From: Prosthecochloris marina
GTDB lineage: Bacteria > Bacteroidota > Chlorobiia > Chlorobiales > Chlorobiaceae
Direction of reading: 5' to 3'
Assembly: GCF_003182595.1 (NCBI RefSeq)
Contig: NZ_PDNZ01000002.1
Location: forward strand, 62,001-126,000
DNA length: 64,000 nt
How positions within the stretch are numbered: the stretch's first letter is position 1; each line of letters begins with the position of its first letter. Positions 9,125-19,163 of this stretch are shown here, one piece after another. Both the position numbers and the translations under genes were made by a program. Under the pieces are notes generated by a model, which did not search any database, had not been told where the DNA came from, and saw nothing but the letters and a program-made list of their open reading frames with translations.

Positions 9125-11884
9125 TTGTCCAAAACCAGATTTCTCATCCCCCTGTTGTTCTGCAGTTGTCTTCTGGTCCTGACCGGCCATACTCCTCTTC
9201 TTGCTCAAAACCAGGTAACCGTGTATCCGGATACTCTCACGTTTCCTCTCAAACGTCATGCTATTGCCTACCATATGCGACCTGCCAGAAAATCCGTTGG
9301 CCTTGCACTTTCGGGCGGAGGAGCAAACGGTATGGCCCAAATAGGTGTCCTCAAAGCACTGGAAGAAGAAAACATCCCGATAGACGCCATCGTCGGAACA
9401 AGCATAGGAGCCGTTGTAGGAGGTCTTTACAGTACAGGGTACAATGCAGCGGATCTCGAAAAAATCGCGCTGGAAGTTCCCTGGGAGGACCTCCTTTCCC
9501 TGGATAACGACGCGCCAAGGGCAAGCACATTCCTCGAACACCAGAAAATCCGAGACAGAGCGACTATCGCTATACGTTTCGAGAATTTCAAGCTGGTTAT
9601 CCCGAAATCCCTGAGTTCAGCCCAAAAGTTGACCAGAGTTCTCGACCTTCTGACAATGAACGCCCTGTACCATCCTGCAGGATCTTTCACAACCCTTCCG
9701 ACCTCTTTCAAAGCGGTCACAACCGACCTGGTTTCAGGCAAACGCATAACCCTTTTCGATGGGACGCTTTCCGAGGCAATGCTTGCCAGCAGCACTATCC
9801 CTGTCATCTTCGAACCCATAGAGCTCGGCGAACACAAACTTGCCGACGGCGGACTTGTAGCGAACCTTGCGGTTGATGAGCTTGAAAAAGCTCATCTCGA
9901 TTATAAAATCGGTGTAGATACAAGAGGCAGCATGTACACTCTTGCAGAAGATATCGACATCCCATGGCAGGCTGCCGATCAGACTATGACCATTCTGATC
10001 GAGTTACAGTATCCGCGCCAGCTCGAAAAAGCGGACCTGGTAATTGCTCCGGATGTCGGCAACAACCCGGCAATCGATTTCTCGAAGCTTCCGGAAATTA
10101 TCAATGCCGGCTATAAAAGCGGAAAAGCTCTCGCCCCTAAAATCCGTCAGGATATTTCACTGCCCACCCGGAAAAAAACAGCACTCGCTCCTTATAAAAA
10201 ATCCATAAGAATCACCGGTGCAGGGAAAGAGGCATTGAAAAACTATCACCCTGCAGGCGAAATCATACGAAACGCATCATACGTTGAAGAAGCATTGAAA
10301 GAATTGCTTGAAACCGATCGTTTTACGAAAGTGTATGCTACAATCGATCATAAAGCCAGGGAAATTGTATTTTTCTGTGAAACTCCGCCTTCATTCGACA
10401 ACGTCAAACTCATCAATGCTGTCGTCCCCTTTGAAAAAAATGAAATCGACAGCTGCTTCAGCAACCTGATGCTGAAAGATTACACCAACGAAGAAGGGAG
10501 CGAGGCCCTCGAAAAACTCCTCAAACTGTTCAGGGAAAAAGGGTACCCGCTTATTGACATTGAACGTGCCGATGTCCAAAAAGGAACCCTTTGCGTATGG
10601 TTGTCCGACGGAAAAATTTCCACACTTGCCATTTCTCAGGACAAAAACATCACACGTCCAACCCCCATCATGCGGGAACTGGCAATAGATACATCGAAAG
10701 CCCTGAGGCTCGAGGACCTTGAACATTCGATCGACAACCTATTCGGAACAGGCGCCTTCAACCGCGTTTCGATCGGCATCTCAGGAAAAGACTCTCTTTC
10801 CGAAACGACGAGCAACAATCGCACACTCAGGATAAGGTTGAATGAAAAGCCCTCGAACGTACTGCGTCTTGGCGTACGATATGACGAAACATACGATGCT
10901 CAAGCCATGATTGATTTCAGAAACGAAAACCTTTATGGAACGGCAAATTCAATTGGCGGATGGGGAAAAATCGGAAAAAACAACAGCAGCGCCAATCTTG
11001 AATTCAATATGCCGAGAATCGGCGCTACCAATCTGACGTTTACAACAAAATTGTTTTACGACCAGCGCAACCTGGATATACGTAACGTCCGGTATTCGAA
11101 AGAATTTTTCTTCTCCGACTCCGGGCAGGAAAAGAAATTCAGCATACAAGAGTTCGGTGTGACCTCCTCTTTCGGGACCAGAATCGGAAAAAGCAGTCAA
11201 TTACTGTTTGATATGACTGCGAAGAACAGTCAAACGTACGACAAAGAAAGTGAAGATTTTGAAACTCAAAACATCGACATAGCTTCGGCTTCCTTCGAGT
11301 TTGCTCTTGACACCAGGGACAACTCTTTTCTGCCAACCAAAGGAAGGCACACCAATCTGCGCTACACATTCACGCCGGAAATCCTCAATGACCAAACGTT
11401 CTGGCAGGCCCACCTGGAACATGAGGAAAACATTTCATTCAGTGAACAAGTCTCCGGCCAGCTCGGATTCTCTCTTGGCTTCAGCAGCGAAGGCCTGCCT
11501 TTTTCGGAAATGTTTTTCCTGGGGGGAGCAGGCAGTCCTTACAGCCGCAGATTCATCGGCTTGCAAGAAAACGACCTCATCGGCAGAAACGTCGCTTCCG
11601 CTGGAGCCAATTTCCGTTACAGCCCTCCATTCGACATCATCTTTCCTTCTTCATTCCTGCTCTACTACAATGCAGGCAATGTTTGGCAAAACAGATCTGA
11701 AATGTCAGCCGAGGACATCATCCATGGTTTCGGCGCAGGCCTGAACTGGAATACGCCCCTTGGACCTGCCAGCTTCACTGCAGGTAAAGCGTTCATCTTC
11801 GATGATGATAAAAACGGCGATGACGATTCGGGAATACGTTTTGCGGAAACCGTTTTTTATTTCAATTTCGGCCATGAGTTCTGA
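9125..11884 (+). CDS. Secreted patatin-like phospholipase fused to a POTRA/D15 outer-membrane barrel
   Basis: A 919-residue protein with a signal peptide (residues 1-28, ending LLAQ), a patatin domain (about 57-330), a POTRA-like segment (about 370-560) and a C-terminal 16-strand-type surface-antigen D15/BamA barrel to the terminal GHEF. The patatin Ser-Asp dyad is intact: oxyanion loop GGGANG (64-69), nucleophile Ser93 in GTSIG and Asp241 in DGG. This layout is that of PlpD-type (type Vd) autotransporters, in which the barrel exports its own lipase domain. The start is TTG at 9125, supported by GGAG 7 nt upstream. Substrate is unknown; family members are phospholipase A1 or lysophospholipase. 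The gene is monocistronic or precedes surE. Confidence 0.92.
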   Translation: MSKTRFLIPLLFCSCLLVLTGHTPLLAQNQVTVYPDTLTFPLKRHAIAYHMRPARKSVGLALSGGGANGMAQIGVLKALEEENIPIDAIVGTSIGAVVGGLYSTGYNAADLEKIALEVPWEDLLSLDNDAPRASTFLEHQKIRDRATIAIRFENFKLVIPKSLSSAQKLTRVLDLLTMNALYHPAGSFTTLPTSFKAVTTDLVSGKRITLFDGTLSEAMLASSTIPVIFEPIELGEHKLADGGLVANLAVDELEKAHLDYKIGVDTRGSMYTLAEDIDIPWQAADQTMTILIELQYPRQLEKADLVIAPDVGNNPAIDFSKLPEIINAGYKSGKALAPKIRQDISLPTRKKTALAPYKKSIRITGAGKEALKNYHPAGEIIRNASYVEEALKELLETDRFTKVYATIDHKAREIVFFCETPPSFDNVKLINAVVPFEKNEIDSCFSNLMLKDYTNEEGSEALEKLLKLFREKGYPLIDIERADVQKGTLCVWLSDGKISTLAISQDKNITRPTPIMRELAIDTSKALRLEDLEHSIDNLFGTGAFNRVSIGISGKDSLSETTSNNRTLRIRLNEKPSNVLRLGVRYDETYDAQAMIDFRNENLYGTANSIGGWGKIGKNNSSANLEFNMPRIGATNLTFTTKLFYDQRNLDIRNVRYSKEFFFSDSGQEKKFSIQEFGVTSSFGTRIGKSSQLLFDMTAKNSQTYDKESEDFETQNIDIASASFEFALDTRDNSFLPTKGRHTNLRYTFTPEILNDQTFWQAHLEHEENISFSEQVSGQLGFSLGFSSEGLPFSEMFFLGGAGSPYSRRFIGLQENDLIGRNVASAGANFRYSPPFDIIFPSSFLLYYNAGNVWQNRSEMSAEDIIHGFGAGLNWNTPLGPASFTAGKAFIFDDDKNGDDDSGIRFAETVFYFNFGHEF

Positions 11885-11929
11885 GAACGCTGAACCCCGA
11901 TTTACCGCCACACCACAAAGGAAGCTTTT

Positions 11930-11977
11930 ACTTACGGTTTTTTGTATTTTAACCGCGGCCGAAAGAAACCCGTAAGT
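11930..11977. repeat. Imperfect long hairpin in the surE leader
   Basis: ACTTACGG (11930-11937) and CCGTAAGT (11970-11977) form a perfect 8-bp stem. The next bases (TTTTTTT on the left, GAAAGAAAC on the right) can extend it with bulges. It sits between the patatin-D15 stop and the surE start. There is no U-tract after the right arm, so it is not a normal terminator on the plus strand. Confidence 0.5.
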
Positions 11978-12004
11978 ATTTGTATAACCATACAAGCAAA
12001 GAAC

Positions 12005-12781
12005 GTGAAGCAGAAGCAAAAACCCCGCATTCTGGTATGCAACGATGACGGTATCGATGGTGAAGGATTGCATGTCCTTGCCGCCTCGATGAAAAAAATC
12101 GGAAACGTAACAGTGGTTGCACCATCCGAACCGCGGAGCGGTATGGGCCATGCAATGACACTCGGCATACCGCTTCGTGTGAAACGGTATACCAGAAACA
12201 GTCGTTTTTTCGGCTACACGGTCTCCGGCACCCCCGTCGACTGTATCAAAGTCGCACTGAACCACATTCTTTCCGAAAAACCCGATATTATTGTCAGTGG
12301 CATCAATTACGGAAGCAACACGGCAACAAATACACTGTATTCGGGAACTGTAGGCGCTGCACTCGAAGGAGTTATACAGCGTATACCGTCAATAGCATTT
12401 TCACTCACTACCTATGAAAACGCAGATTTCACCTACGCCGGAAAATTCGCCAGAAAACTCGTTCGGAAAGTACTTCGCCAAGGACTTCCTGCAGATACCG
12501 TTCTTTCGGTAAACATCCCCAACATACCTGAACAGGAAATCCAAGGAGTAAAGGTTACAGCTCAGGGTAAATCCCGCTGGGCTGAAAACACGATTGAGCG
12601 CGATGATATGTATGGCAACCCTTATTACTGGCTAAGCGGCAAGCTTCAGTTACTGGATGACGACTTGTCGTATGACGAATATGCTGTAAGAGAGAACTAT
12701 ATTGCCGTTACGCCTATCTCCATCGATATGACAAACCATGATGCACTTCAAGATATCCGGTGCTGGAAACTAAACAAATAG
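12005..12781 (+). CDS. surE: 5'/3'-nucleotidase SurE
   Basis: A 258-residue metal-dependent phosphatase that removes phosphate from nucleoside monophosphates, with roles in stationary-phase survival. The family core is clear: [14 protein letters not shown] at the N-terminus provides the metal-binding Asp pair, then [23 protein letters not shown] and [23 protein letters not shown]. The frame is open further upstream (to a TTG at 11942), but SurE proteins begin within a few residues of RILV, and the upstream bases belong to a hairpin, so GTG 12005 is chosen; its ribosome site is weak. bshC starts 11 nt after the stop, which suggests co-transcription. Confidence 0.95.
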   Translation: MKQKQKPRILVCNDDGIDGEGLHVLAASMKKIGNVTVVAPSEPRSGMGHAMTLGIPLRVKRYTRNSRFFGYTVSGTPVDCIKVALNHILSEKPDIIVSGINYGSNTATNTLYSGTVGAALEGVIQRIPSIAFSLTTYENADFTYAGKFARKLVRKVLRQGLPADTVLSVNIPNIPEQEIQGVKVTAQGKSRWAENTIERDDMYGNPYYWLSGKLQLLDDDLSYDEYAVRENYIAVTPISIDMTNHDALQDIRCWKLNK

Positions 12782-12792
12782 AACTATAGGCC

Positions 12793-14484
12793 GTGAACTC
12801 TTTTCTTATAGACTATCGAGACATACAAGCCCCCAAAAAAGGTTTTTCAAAGCTTTTCAGCGACTACACTCAAGAGGGCGAACTGCATGAAACATTGACA
12901 AGCAGGTTTTTCCACTTCGATTACCGAAAAGAAACCGACTACTATAAGCATCTCAACATCCTTTTATCACGGAAATACAAACGGGATGAGCTTGTGGAAT
13001 TACTTGTCAGGCAGAACAGGATGTTCGGAACTGACGAAAAGCATATTGCATCGATAGAAAGACTCGGCTCTTCACACTGTATGCTTGTTATTACAGGCCA
13101 GCAACCCGGACTTTTCACAGGAAATCTTTACTCCGTTTACAAAGCACTTACCGCTGTTGTCGTAGCAGAGCGTCAGAAAGAAATGTTCCCTGAATACGAC
13201 TTTCTCCCTCTTTTCTGGATTGAAGGCGAAGACCATGATTTCGACGAATCTGCAACAGCGTCCCTTTTTGAGGCTGGTCGGCTCAAACACGTTACCCTTG
13301 ATGCCTGGAACAGACTTCCCGACCAGATGCTCAGCCGGACCATCATGGGCCCGGGCATAACCGAAGCCGTCTCCTCATTTATTTCTCTCCTGCAGGACAG
13401 TGAGCACAAAGAGAAAATCGCCACGGCTCTACAAAGCTTTTACACTCCGGAAAGCACACTGGAACTTGCATTTGGCAGAACGATGGCTTTCCTTTTCAGA
13501 GATTATCCGCTGCTGTTCCTTTCACCAAGTGACTCCGGTTTCAAGAAACTCGCAAAAGATGTCTTCCATCGTGAACTCGAAACCAGCCCGCATACTTCAC
13601 ACAGCGTCATCGAACAAAGTTCATTACTCGAAAACATGGGTTATCAGGCACAGGCCAAACCTCGTGCGGTAAACCTTTTTTATCTCAACCATCACGACCA
13701 ACGGACAAAAATCGAACAGCCTTCGGCCGACTCGTTCACCATCGTTCCGGAGAAATACCGTTACTCCAAGCACCAGATGCTGGAAATCTGTGAAGATCAT
13801 CCCGAACAGTTCAGTCCGAATGTCATTTTGCGGCCGGTGGTGCAAGACCATGCTCTACCGGTATTCGCATACATTGCAGGGCCGGGCGAGATAAGCTATC
13901 TGGCCCAATATCGCAGGGCATATGAACATTTCGGACTTCACATGCCCTTTATCATACCAAGAGGCAGCTTCACCCTTATAGAACCTGCCATAAGCAGAAT
14001 CATGGACAAAGTACTGCAGAAAACCGGAAGGCCGAACCTGTCGAGAAAGCAGATCTATCATACCGCATTTCACAATCTCCGCATTTTGCAGAAGAACGCT
14101 ATCTCAGGCGCTGAAAACAATGATTTTGATGCTGTTCTGGACAATGTCGAGAACAACATGCTCGCAGAACTTCAGGCTCTCTCACCAATGCTTGCGAAGC
14201 TCGATCGTAACCTCGAGCAGGTTCTTAGCGGATCAATGCGGCAGGTTGAAAAAGTAATGGATGGTATTCGACAAAAAACGCATCGCTCCAGCCGAAAGAA
14301 ACATGATGAACTTGTAGCACAGCTGGAAAAGGCTGCAACAGCACTCTTTCCTGAAGATGTTCCCCAGGAAAGAGTGGTCAATATTTTCTATTATATAAAC
14401 AAATACGGGTGGAATATTCTTGACAGTTTTGCGACGATGCTACGCGCCCATGCAACCGAATCACACATGATTCTTGAGTTGTAG
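12793..14484 (+). CDS. bshC: Bacillithiol biosynthesis cysteine-adding enzyme BshC
   Basis: A 563-residue protein matching BshC, the last step of bacillithiol synthesis, which adds cysteine to glucosaminyl-malate. The hallmark nucleotide-binding core is ITGQQPGLFTGNLYSVYKA (about residues 99-117) and FWIEGEDHDFDE (about 138-149). The C-terminal 130 residues form the helical coiled-coil dimerisation region. Bacillithiol and its N-methyl form are known from Chlorobiaceae, which fits the host. The start is GTG 12793; TTG or ATG alternatives would remove the conserved beginning. bshA and bshB are not in this window. Coupling to surE may be only transcriptional. Confidence 0.93.
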   Translation: MNSFLIDYRDIQAPKKGFSKLFSDYTQEGELHETLTSRFFHFDYRKETDYYKHLNILLSRKYKRDELVELLVRQNRMFGTDEKHIASIERLGSSHCMLVITGQQPGLFTGNLYSVYKALTAVVVAERQKEMFPEYDFLPLFWIEGEDHDFDESATASLFEAGRLKHVTLDAWNRLPDQMLSRTIMGPGITEAVSSFISLLQDSEHKEKIATALQSFYTPESTLELAFGRTMAFLFRDYPLLFLSPSDSGFKKLAKDVFHRELETSPHTSHSVIEQSSLLENMGYQAQAKPRAVNLFYLNHHDQRTKIEQPSADSFTIVPEKYRYSKHQMLEICEDHPEQFSPNVILRPVVQDHALPVFAYIAGPGEISYLAQYRRAYEHFGLHMPFIIPRGSFTLIEPAISRIMDKVLQKTGRPNLSRKQIYHTAFHNLRILQKNAISGAENNDFDAVLDNVENNMLAELQALSPMLAKLDRNLEQVLSGSMRQVEKVMDGIRQKTHRSSRKKHDELVAQLEKAATALFPEDVPQERVVNIFYYINKYGWNILDSFATMLRAHATESHMILEL

Positions 14485-14545
14485 AATACATTCTGCGGTC
14501 TCTTCTTGCACGAAGACCTTCGTATGCGAAGAGGAGGCAATCCTT

Positions 14546-16669
14546 TCATGCCTGCGCTTCCCGCAGAGCGGAAAGAAGCATGTCAACAGTCACAACCTCC
14601 GGCAGAACAATCGCCCGCTCCATATCTCCCTGCGGAATAATCACAAAAAGCGGCACTCCGGATCTCCCGAACCTCTGCAGCAAAGCAGTTACAGCATCAT
14701 CACGAGTTGTCCAGTCGGCTTTGACAGCAGCCACACCAGGACGCTGTAAAGCGTCACTTACCGACCGGTTGCTCAGTACACTTGCTTCGAGAAGCTTGCA
14801 GGTAAGACACCAGTCTGCCGTAAATTCAAGAAACACCGTTTTTTTCTCTTGCATCAAGGCATCAAGCAAAACCGGTGAAAAGTCCCGCCATACCAAACCA
14901 TTTTTATCGATATAGCTTTGATTTCCTTCAGCAGCAGCACCAACATCGCGCTTTACTGACGTCTCGTCGGGTATAAGAAAAAAATAAACCCCTATGACAG
15001 CCAGCAGTCCAATACCCCAGGTCATGAGTTTTTTTTGGAAAGATGCCCCATGACCGGCAATGTTTCCGAAAAGCCAGAGAGCAAAAGCAAGTATCAGCAG
15101 CAGCATGAAAAGTTTCAGGACCCCGTCACCACCTGATTGCGCATTCAATATCGAGGCAAGCCAAACAACAACTCCAACAAGCACGAACCCCATCAGCTGC
15201 TTGAAAATGTACATCCAGTGCCCGGGTTTGGGGAGGAACTTCAGCCAGGATGGATGCCACGCAAGAATCACATACGGAAAAGCCATCCCCACAGCTATAA
15301 TCGTAAAGAAAAGAAACACTACCCATGAAGGCTGAGCGAAAGCAAAACCAAGCGCCGTACCCAAAAAAGGCGCAGTACAGGGTGTTGCAAGTGTTGTCGC
15401 AAGGACACCGCTGACAAAAGCCCCGAGACTGCCATGATGGGTCGCCACCTTACCAACCCTACCGGATACAACCGGAGCGTCAAACTCGAAAAGGCCGAAA
15501 AGATTGAGACCAAAAGCAAAAACAACAGCAGCGATAAACATGACGAATGCAGGGGACTGGAACTGGAATCCCCAGCCTATCTGCGCACCCATGCCCTGTA
15601 AGATCCAGACAAACCCTGCAAGAACCCAGAAAGAAAACATAACACCCGCAGCAAAAACCATGCTCAGAAAACGACCGGTTCTCCTCCCTGATTCCGAGGC
15701 ATCGGGACCGATAAGACTGAAAACTTTCAACCCCAGGACAGGAAGCACACAAGGCATGACATTAAGCAGCATCCCCCCAAAAAATGCAAAAACAAGCATC
15801 AGAGGAAGCGAACCTGAAACAGACGAAACTGCCGAAGTTTCCGATTGCTTGCCGACCATCCCCCCAACAACATATGACGCCGTCTCCGTCACAACGACCC
15901 CCTCGACTTTTTCCGGCAGGCTACCCTCCAACAAAGGAACCGTAACCGACTTACCGGTTAGGATTATCCCGTCGAGCTTCACCCCTTTTTCAGGAAAAAG
16001 GGGGAAAAAATCCTTCAAGCCCAGAGCAGTAGCTCCGGCGAAAACAATCTCCAGATAGCCGCCACTATCGCCTTTTCTATGGCCAATCCGTTCAATGGTA
16101 AGATCCCCATCATACGTTTCCATGGTACGCGGAATCCTCTTACGGAATGTATCGGCCAGTGCCTGCTGAACAGCATCCGCCTTATCCGGTTGTAACTGTA
16201 AAGAATCCGACCCCGGAACACATACCTCTTTGCAGGATAACCATGACAGCTTGGCTTTCAGGGGAAACACTGCTCTATCGACCGAACGATCGCTCAGTTC
16301 CCCGTCAGGGACAATTCTTGAAAAAAGAACCACTTCATCTTTATAGCCAAATCCTATCACTCCTCCCGCATCGAAACGTTCCGGCACAGGAAACTCCAGT
16401 GGCAAAGCTTTGAGTCCCTCAGGCAGTTCCCACTCTATCTCCACAGGCATCCCTGCTTCACCCGGGTTCTGCCAGTAGACATGCCAACCCGGTTCCATCG
16501 TCATGTGCACAGCTACGAGGAGTCCATCTTCCGATGAGTTATCGACAACAAACAGATCTGCCGAGACGTGCGACTGTCCGCCAAAAACCGATGCCCGTGC
16601 CGGGGAAAAAGCTGTTGAAAAAAAGAGAAAAAGGCTTATAAATAACAATGTTATCCAGCGCATCATCAT
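14546..16669 (-). CDS. dsbD: DsbD/ScsB-like thiol:disulfide interchange protein
   Basis: A 707-residue membrane protein that would carry electrons from cytosolic thioredoxin to periplasmic thiols. A signal peptide (1-26) is followed by a periplasmic N-domain with WHVYWQNPGEAGMP (62-75) and the Cys pair C146/C150 (SCKEVCVPG). Eight or so hydrophobic segments follow, with the transmembrane redox cysteines C307 (NVMPCVLP) and C431 (ATPCTAPF). A C-terminal thioredoxin-like domain has the motif CLTC (C621/C624). The N-domain resembles the ScsB/DsbD-alternative type. ATG 16669, the first of three consecutive ATG codons, has GAGG 6 nt upstream. It is the last gene of a minus-strand run with ccsA and resB, where its likely job is keeping apocytochrome c cysteines reduced for haem attachment. 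Confidence 0.92.
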   Translation of the reverse strand: MMMRWITLLFISLFLFFSTAFSPARASVFGGQSHVSADLFVVDNSSEDGLLVAVHMTMEPGWHVYWQNPGEAGMPVEIEWELPEGLKALPLEFPVPERFDAGGVIGFGYKDEVVLFSRIVPDGELSDRSVDRAVFPLKAKLSWLSCKEVCVPGSDSLQLQPDKADAVQQALADTFRKRIPRTMETYDGDLTIERIGHRKGDSGGYLEIVFAGATALGLKDFFPLFPEKGVKLDGIILTGKSVTVPLLEGSLPEKVEGVVVTETASYVVGGMVGKQSETSAVSSVSGSLPLMLVFAFFGGMLLNVMPCVLPVLGLKVFSLIGPDASESGRRTGRFLSMVFAAGVMFSFWVLAGFVWILQGMGAQIGWGFQFQSPAFVMFIAAVVFAFGLNLFGLFEFDAPVVSGRVGKVATHHGSLGAFVSGVLATTLATPCTAPFLGTALGFAFAQPSWVVFLFFTIIAVGMAFPYVILAWHPSWLKFLPKPGHWMYIFKQLMGFVLVGVVVWLASILNAQSGGDGVLKLFMLLLILAFALWLFGNIAGHGASFQKKLMTWGIGLLAVIGVYFFLIPDETSVKRDVGAAAEGNQSYIDKNGLVWRDFSPVLLDALMQEKKTVFLEFTADWCLTCKLLEASVLSNRSVSDALQRPGVAAVKADWTTRDDAVTALLQRFGRSGVPLFVIIPQGDMERAIVLPEVVTVDMLLSALREAQA

Positions 16670-16727
16670 AGGTGACCTCTTGTTATTATCTATCCTGATT
16701 CAGGGAAAAGATAATTAACTATTTCGA

Positions 16728-17516
16728 CTAATAGACATGAATACTGCTCTGAGCGGATGGGAGATAATTAACCCCGAACCAGCTGACGAGAAGCACCAAA
16801 AACGCCATCGCAAGGTACCATTGCAGCTTCTTCTCATTGACCTTTGCAGCATTTGCATGCATGTAACCAAGGTAGACGAGCCAGGCAATCAGAGCCCATG
16901 TTTCTTTAGGGTCCCATGTCCAGTAATGCCCCCACGCCTCTTTAGCCCATAACGCCCCAAAAACCAGTCCGAAAGTTAAAAACACAAACCCCAGCAATGC
17001 CAGATAATGGCTCACAGCCTTCCCTTCTTCGTTTATCGACCGATCGTTTCTGTAAAGATTATGCCATGCCGCTGCTGAAGAAGCGGCCAGTAAAACGTAA
17101 CCGATCAGATAAACTACAACGTGAGGAACAAACCAGACACTCTGCAGCGCAGGCATGAGCGTCTTGTCATACACATCGGGAAAAAGAATGTTGATCCCGA
17201 GAAAAAACGAAGCCAGAGCCACACAATAATACTTCAGCCAACTGACCTTCCAACGATACTCCACGAGAAAACCGACAACCGGAATAAGAGTTGCATACCA
17301 AAGACGTGTTTCCCCAAGCGTTCGTAACGGGGGACGGTCGATTTCAATCCAGAAAGCAATCAGGAAAAAAACCATGACTGCTGTACCAGCCATCATGAAT
17401 GCTGTTCCCAAAGCTTTCGATGAACGCTGCTTGGCAAAGAAAACACTCAACAGACTTCCAATGCCCCAGCAAGCTATCGCACCGGCTGCTGCATATTGAA
17501 ACTCAACCCAAGTCAT
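16728..17516 (-). CDS. ccsA: Cytochrome c biogenesis protein CcsA (CcmC/CcsA family)
   Basis: A 262-residue polytopic membrane protein with about eight hydrophobic segments. The haem-handling WWD motif is explicit: WGHYWTWDPKETWALIAW near residues 190-207. Flanking membrane histidines occur in WFVPHVVVY and near the C-terminus. With ResB it forms the System II (Ccs) haem-transport and cytochrome c synthetase complex. The frame is open to a TTG at 17576, but ATG 17516 is preferred because GGAGGG lies 9 nt upstream and the product then begins as a normal membrane segment. resB ends 67 nt upstream and dsbD begins 58 nt downstream. Confidence 0.95.
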   Translation of the reverse strand: MTWVEFQYAAAGAIACWGIGSLLSVFFAKQRSSKALGTAFMMAGTAVMVFFLIAFWIEIDRPPLRTLGETRLWYATLIPVVGFLVEYRWKVSWLKYYCVALASFFLGINILFPDVYDKTLMPALQSVWFVPHVVVYLIGYVLLAASSAAAWHNLYRNDRSINEEGKAVSHYLALLGFVFLTFGLVFGALWAKEAWGHYWTWDPKETWALIAWLVYLGYMHANAAKVNEKKLQWYLAMAFLVLLVSWFGVNYLPSAQSSIHVY

Positions 17517-17583
17517 GCGTGTATACCCTCCAGATTCTCCACCATAGCAACAAAAAGTAAAAATATTTATCAGCAACCATCAA

Positions 17584-18819
17584 CTACTTATTCCTTATCC
17601 CTTTCCAAAAAAAGAGCGTATTACCTGCAAGAATCATGAAAAAGCCCACATAAACCACCGGTAACCAAGGATCCCTTATCCCTTCCACAATACTGAGTTC
17701 CGACCATCTCCCCAATTTTTCATCATAATCCAGCTGATAGAGCATCCAACCGTCTACACTAACCGGCTTGTTGACTTCGAGAACCTCGGTCATGACGTCA
17801 CCGTTTTCATCGCTCTTGATCGCTACCCTTGAACGATACTTCTTCGGAGAACCCGGCCACAGACTAAGCACCCGGTTTCCCACCCTGAGCTCCACCGGCC
17901 TTTCAAAAGGGCTGCCGGTGCTAACCCAACCGGAAAAAGCCTTTCCTTCATGCGTTCCCGAAAGAAATGCGTATGGAATACCACGATCGGAATCGGTTGA
18001 AACCGGCACTCCGGAACCTTCATCAATGACGGCAGTGAGAAGAAACTCGTCAACCGTCACGCTCAAACTGCTCCATGAAACAACCGCCCCTTCGGTAATC
18101 TCTCCCGAAGTACGGGACTTGTTGAGCTCATAAACTCCGTCGTCAACATCATAGAGCATAAGACGTGGCTCATATTCCTCCATCTCGAAATCATGGAGAT
18201 AGAGAGTAAAAGGAAGATCGTGCGTGGTTTTTGTGATAGGATCGAAAGCACTCGGTGTAGCCTTTCCTTCATAGAGAGGAATGATTACCCGTCGGAAATC
18301 CTCCGAACCGATAAGTCCGCAAGCAAGCGCGATCCAGAACCCTCCATGAAATAAAATAAATTGAAGGTTGGCACTCCTGAACGGCACGGTTTTCCAAACC
18401 AGTGACAATCCGAGGTTGACAAGAAAAAAAAACACTGTCAGGATAAAGGGCCAGCTTGAAAAAACACTGTTCAGTCCCAGATTCTGTGCCCACAAAGGCC
18501 CTGTTCCAGCTCCCTGCGGCAATACACCCCCGAAAAATGACAATACCGCCATAGCAATGATAAGACAGAGCCCCAAAGGGATTCCCCCGAGCCATCGAAT
18601 AAAAGGCTTGTCCTTCAGCACCAACCCTGCAATGACAATATTTACGATAAATAACAGAAGAATGATGACATTCCATGGCCAGGAAGGTCGGAGCACCCCC
18701 TGCCCTCCCCACACTGTTGCCTCGATAATAAAACCTACAGCAACAAGGGCGACAGAAAAGAAAATGCCTTCTCTGAAAGACCATGAAACAGCAGGTTCTT
18801 TCACTCCATTACTGCCCAT
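17584..18819 (-). CDS. resB: Cytochrome c biogenesis protein ResB/Ccs1
   Basis: A 411-residue ResB-like protein, the partner of CcsA in System II cytochrome c maturation. It has an N-terminal group of hydrophobic segments (about residues 18-140), one more at about 160-180, a large periplasmic domain (about 190-385) and a final membrane segment (VVYVGFFMILAGNTLFFW). Periplasmic blocks such as LHDFEMEEYEPRL and WMLYQLDYDEKLGRWSELSIVEGIRDPWLPVVYVG match this family, the latter being the usual end of ResB. ATG 18819 lies only 8 nt after the stop of the HTH regulator gene, and GGAG falls in that gene's last codons, which suggests translational coupling. Confidence 0.92.
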   Translation of the reverse strand: MGSNGVKEPAVSWSFREGIFFSVALVAVGFIIEATVWGGQGVLRPSWPWNVIILLLFIVNIVIAGLVLKDKPFIRWLGGIPLGLCLIIAMAVLSFFGGVLPQGAGTGPLWAQNLGLNSVFSSWPFILTVFFFLVNLGLSLVWKTVPFRSANLQFILFHGGFWIALACGLIGSEDFRRVIIPLYEGKATPSAFDPITKTTHDLPFTLYLHDFEMEEYEPRLMLYDVDDGVYELNKSRTSGEITEGAVVSWSSLSVTVDEFLLTAVIDEGSGVPVSTDSDRGIPYAFLSGTHEGKAFSGWVSTGSPFERPVELRVGNRVLSLWPGSPKKYRSRVAIKSDENGDVMTEVLEVNKPVSVDGWMLYQLDYDEKLGRWSELSIVEGIRDPWLPVVYVGFFMILAGNTLFFWKGIRNK

Positions 18820-18827
18820 ATACCTTT

Positions 18828-19163
18828 CTACTCCATTACATTATCGTTGCACAGACTTTCCGCCCCCACTCTTTCAGCCGTAATGATCTGGCAACACTTA
18901 CAGACAATGGACTGCAGTTCTTGCGTACTGGCCCCGTCACGTATTTTTTTTACGGCTACGTCGATCTCTTGAAGATATGATTCGCTTTTAACAGCCTGCT
19001 GTCCCCTTTTTTTGTTCAGATATTGAGACACAGCTGCTGGGGTTACACCAAGTTTTTTAGCAGCCTGTGACTGGGTCATTCCTGTTTTAACCAATCCTGC
19101 CGCTACATCCGCCCTTATCTGGGGAAGATTGTACCAAACGGCCTTTTCACACGGAAAAATCAC
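18828..19163 (-). CDS. COG2522-like HTH transcriptional regulator with cysteine cluster
   Basis: A 111-residue protein with an XRE-type helix-turn-helix at about residues 28-56 (GMTQSQAAKKLGVTPAAVSQYLNKKRG). The beginning FPCEKAVWYNLPQIRADVA and the C-terminal Cys88, Cys90 and Cys91 (VCKCC), with Cys5 and Cys105, resemble the small COG2522-type regulators. The cysteines could bind an Fe-S cluster or metal; this is inference. The start is GTG 19163 with AAGGGA about 7 nt upstream. It is the first gene of the run regulator-resB-ccsA-dsbD, so a likely role is redox- or metal-dependent control of cytochrome c maturation. Alternatively it may be an autoregulated neighbour without a dedicated target. 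Confidence 0.8.
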   Translation of the reverse strand: MIFPCEKAVWYNLPQIRADVAAGLVKTGMTQSQAAKKLGVTPAAVSQYLNKKRGQQAVKSESYLQEIDVAVKKIRDGASTQELQSIVCKCCQIITAERVGAESLCNDNVME

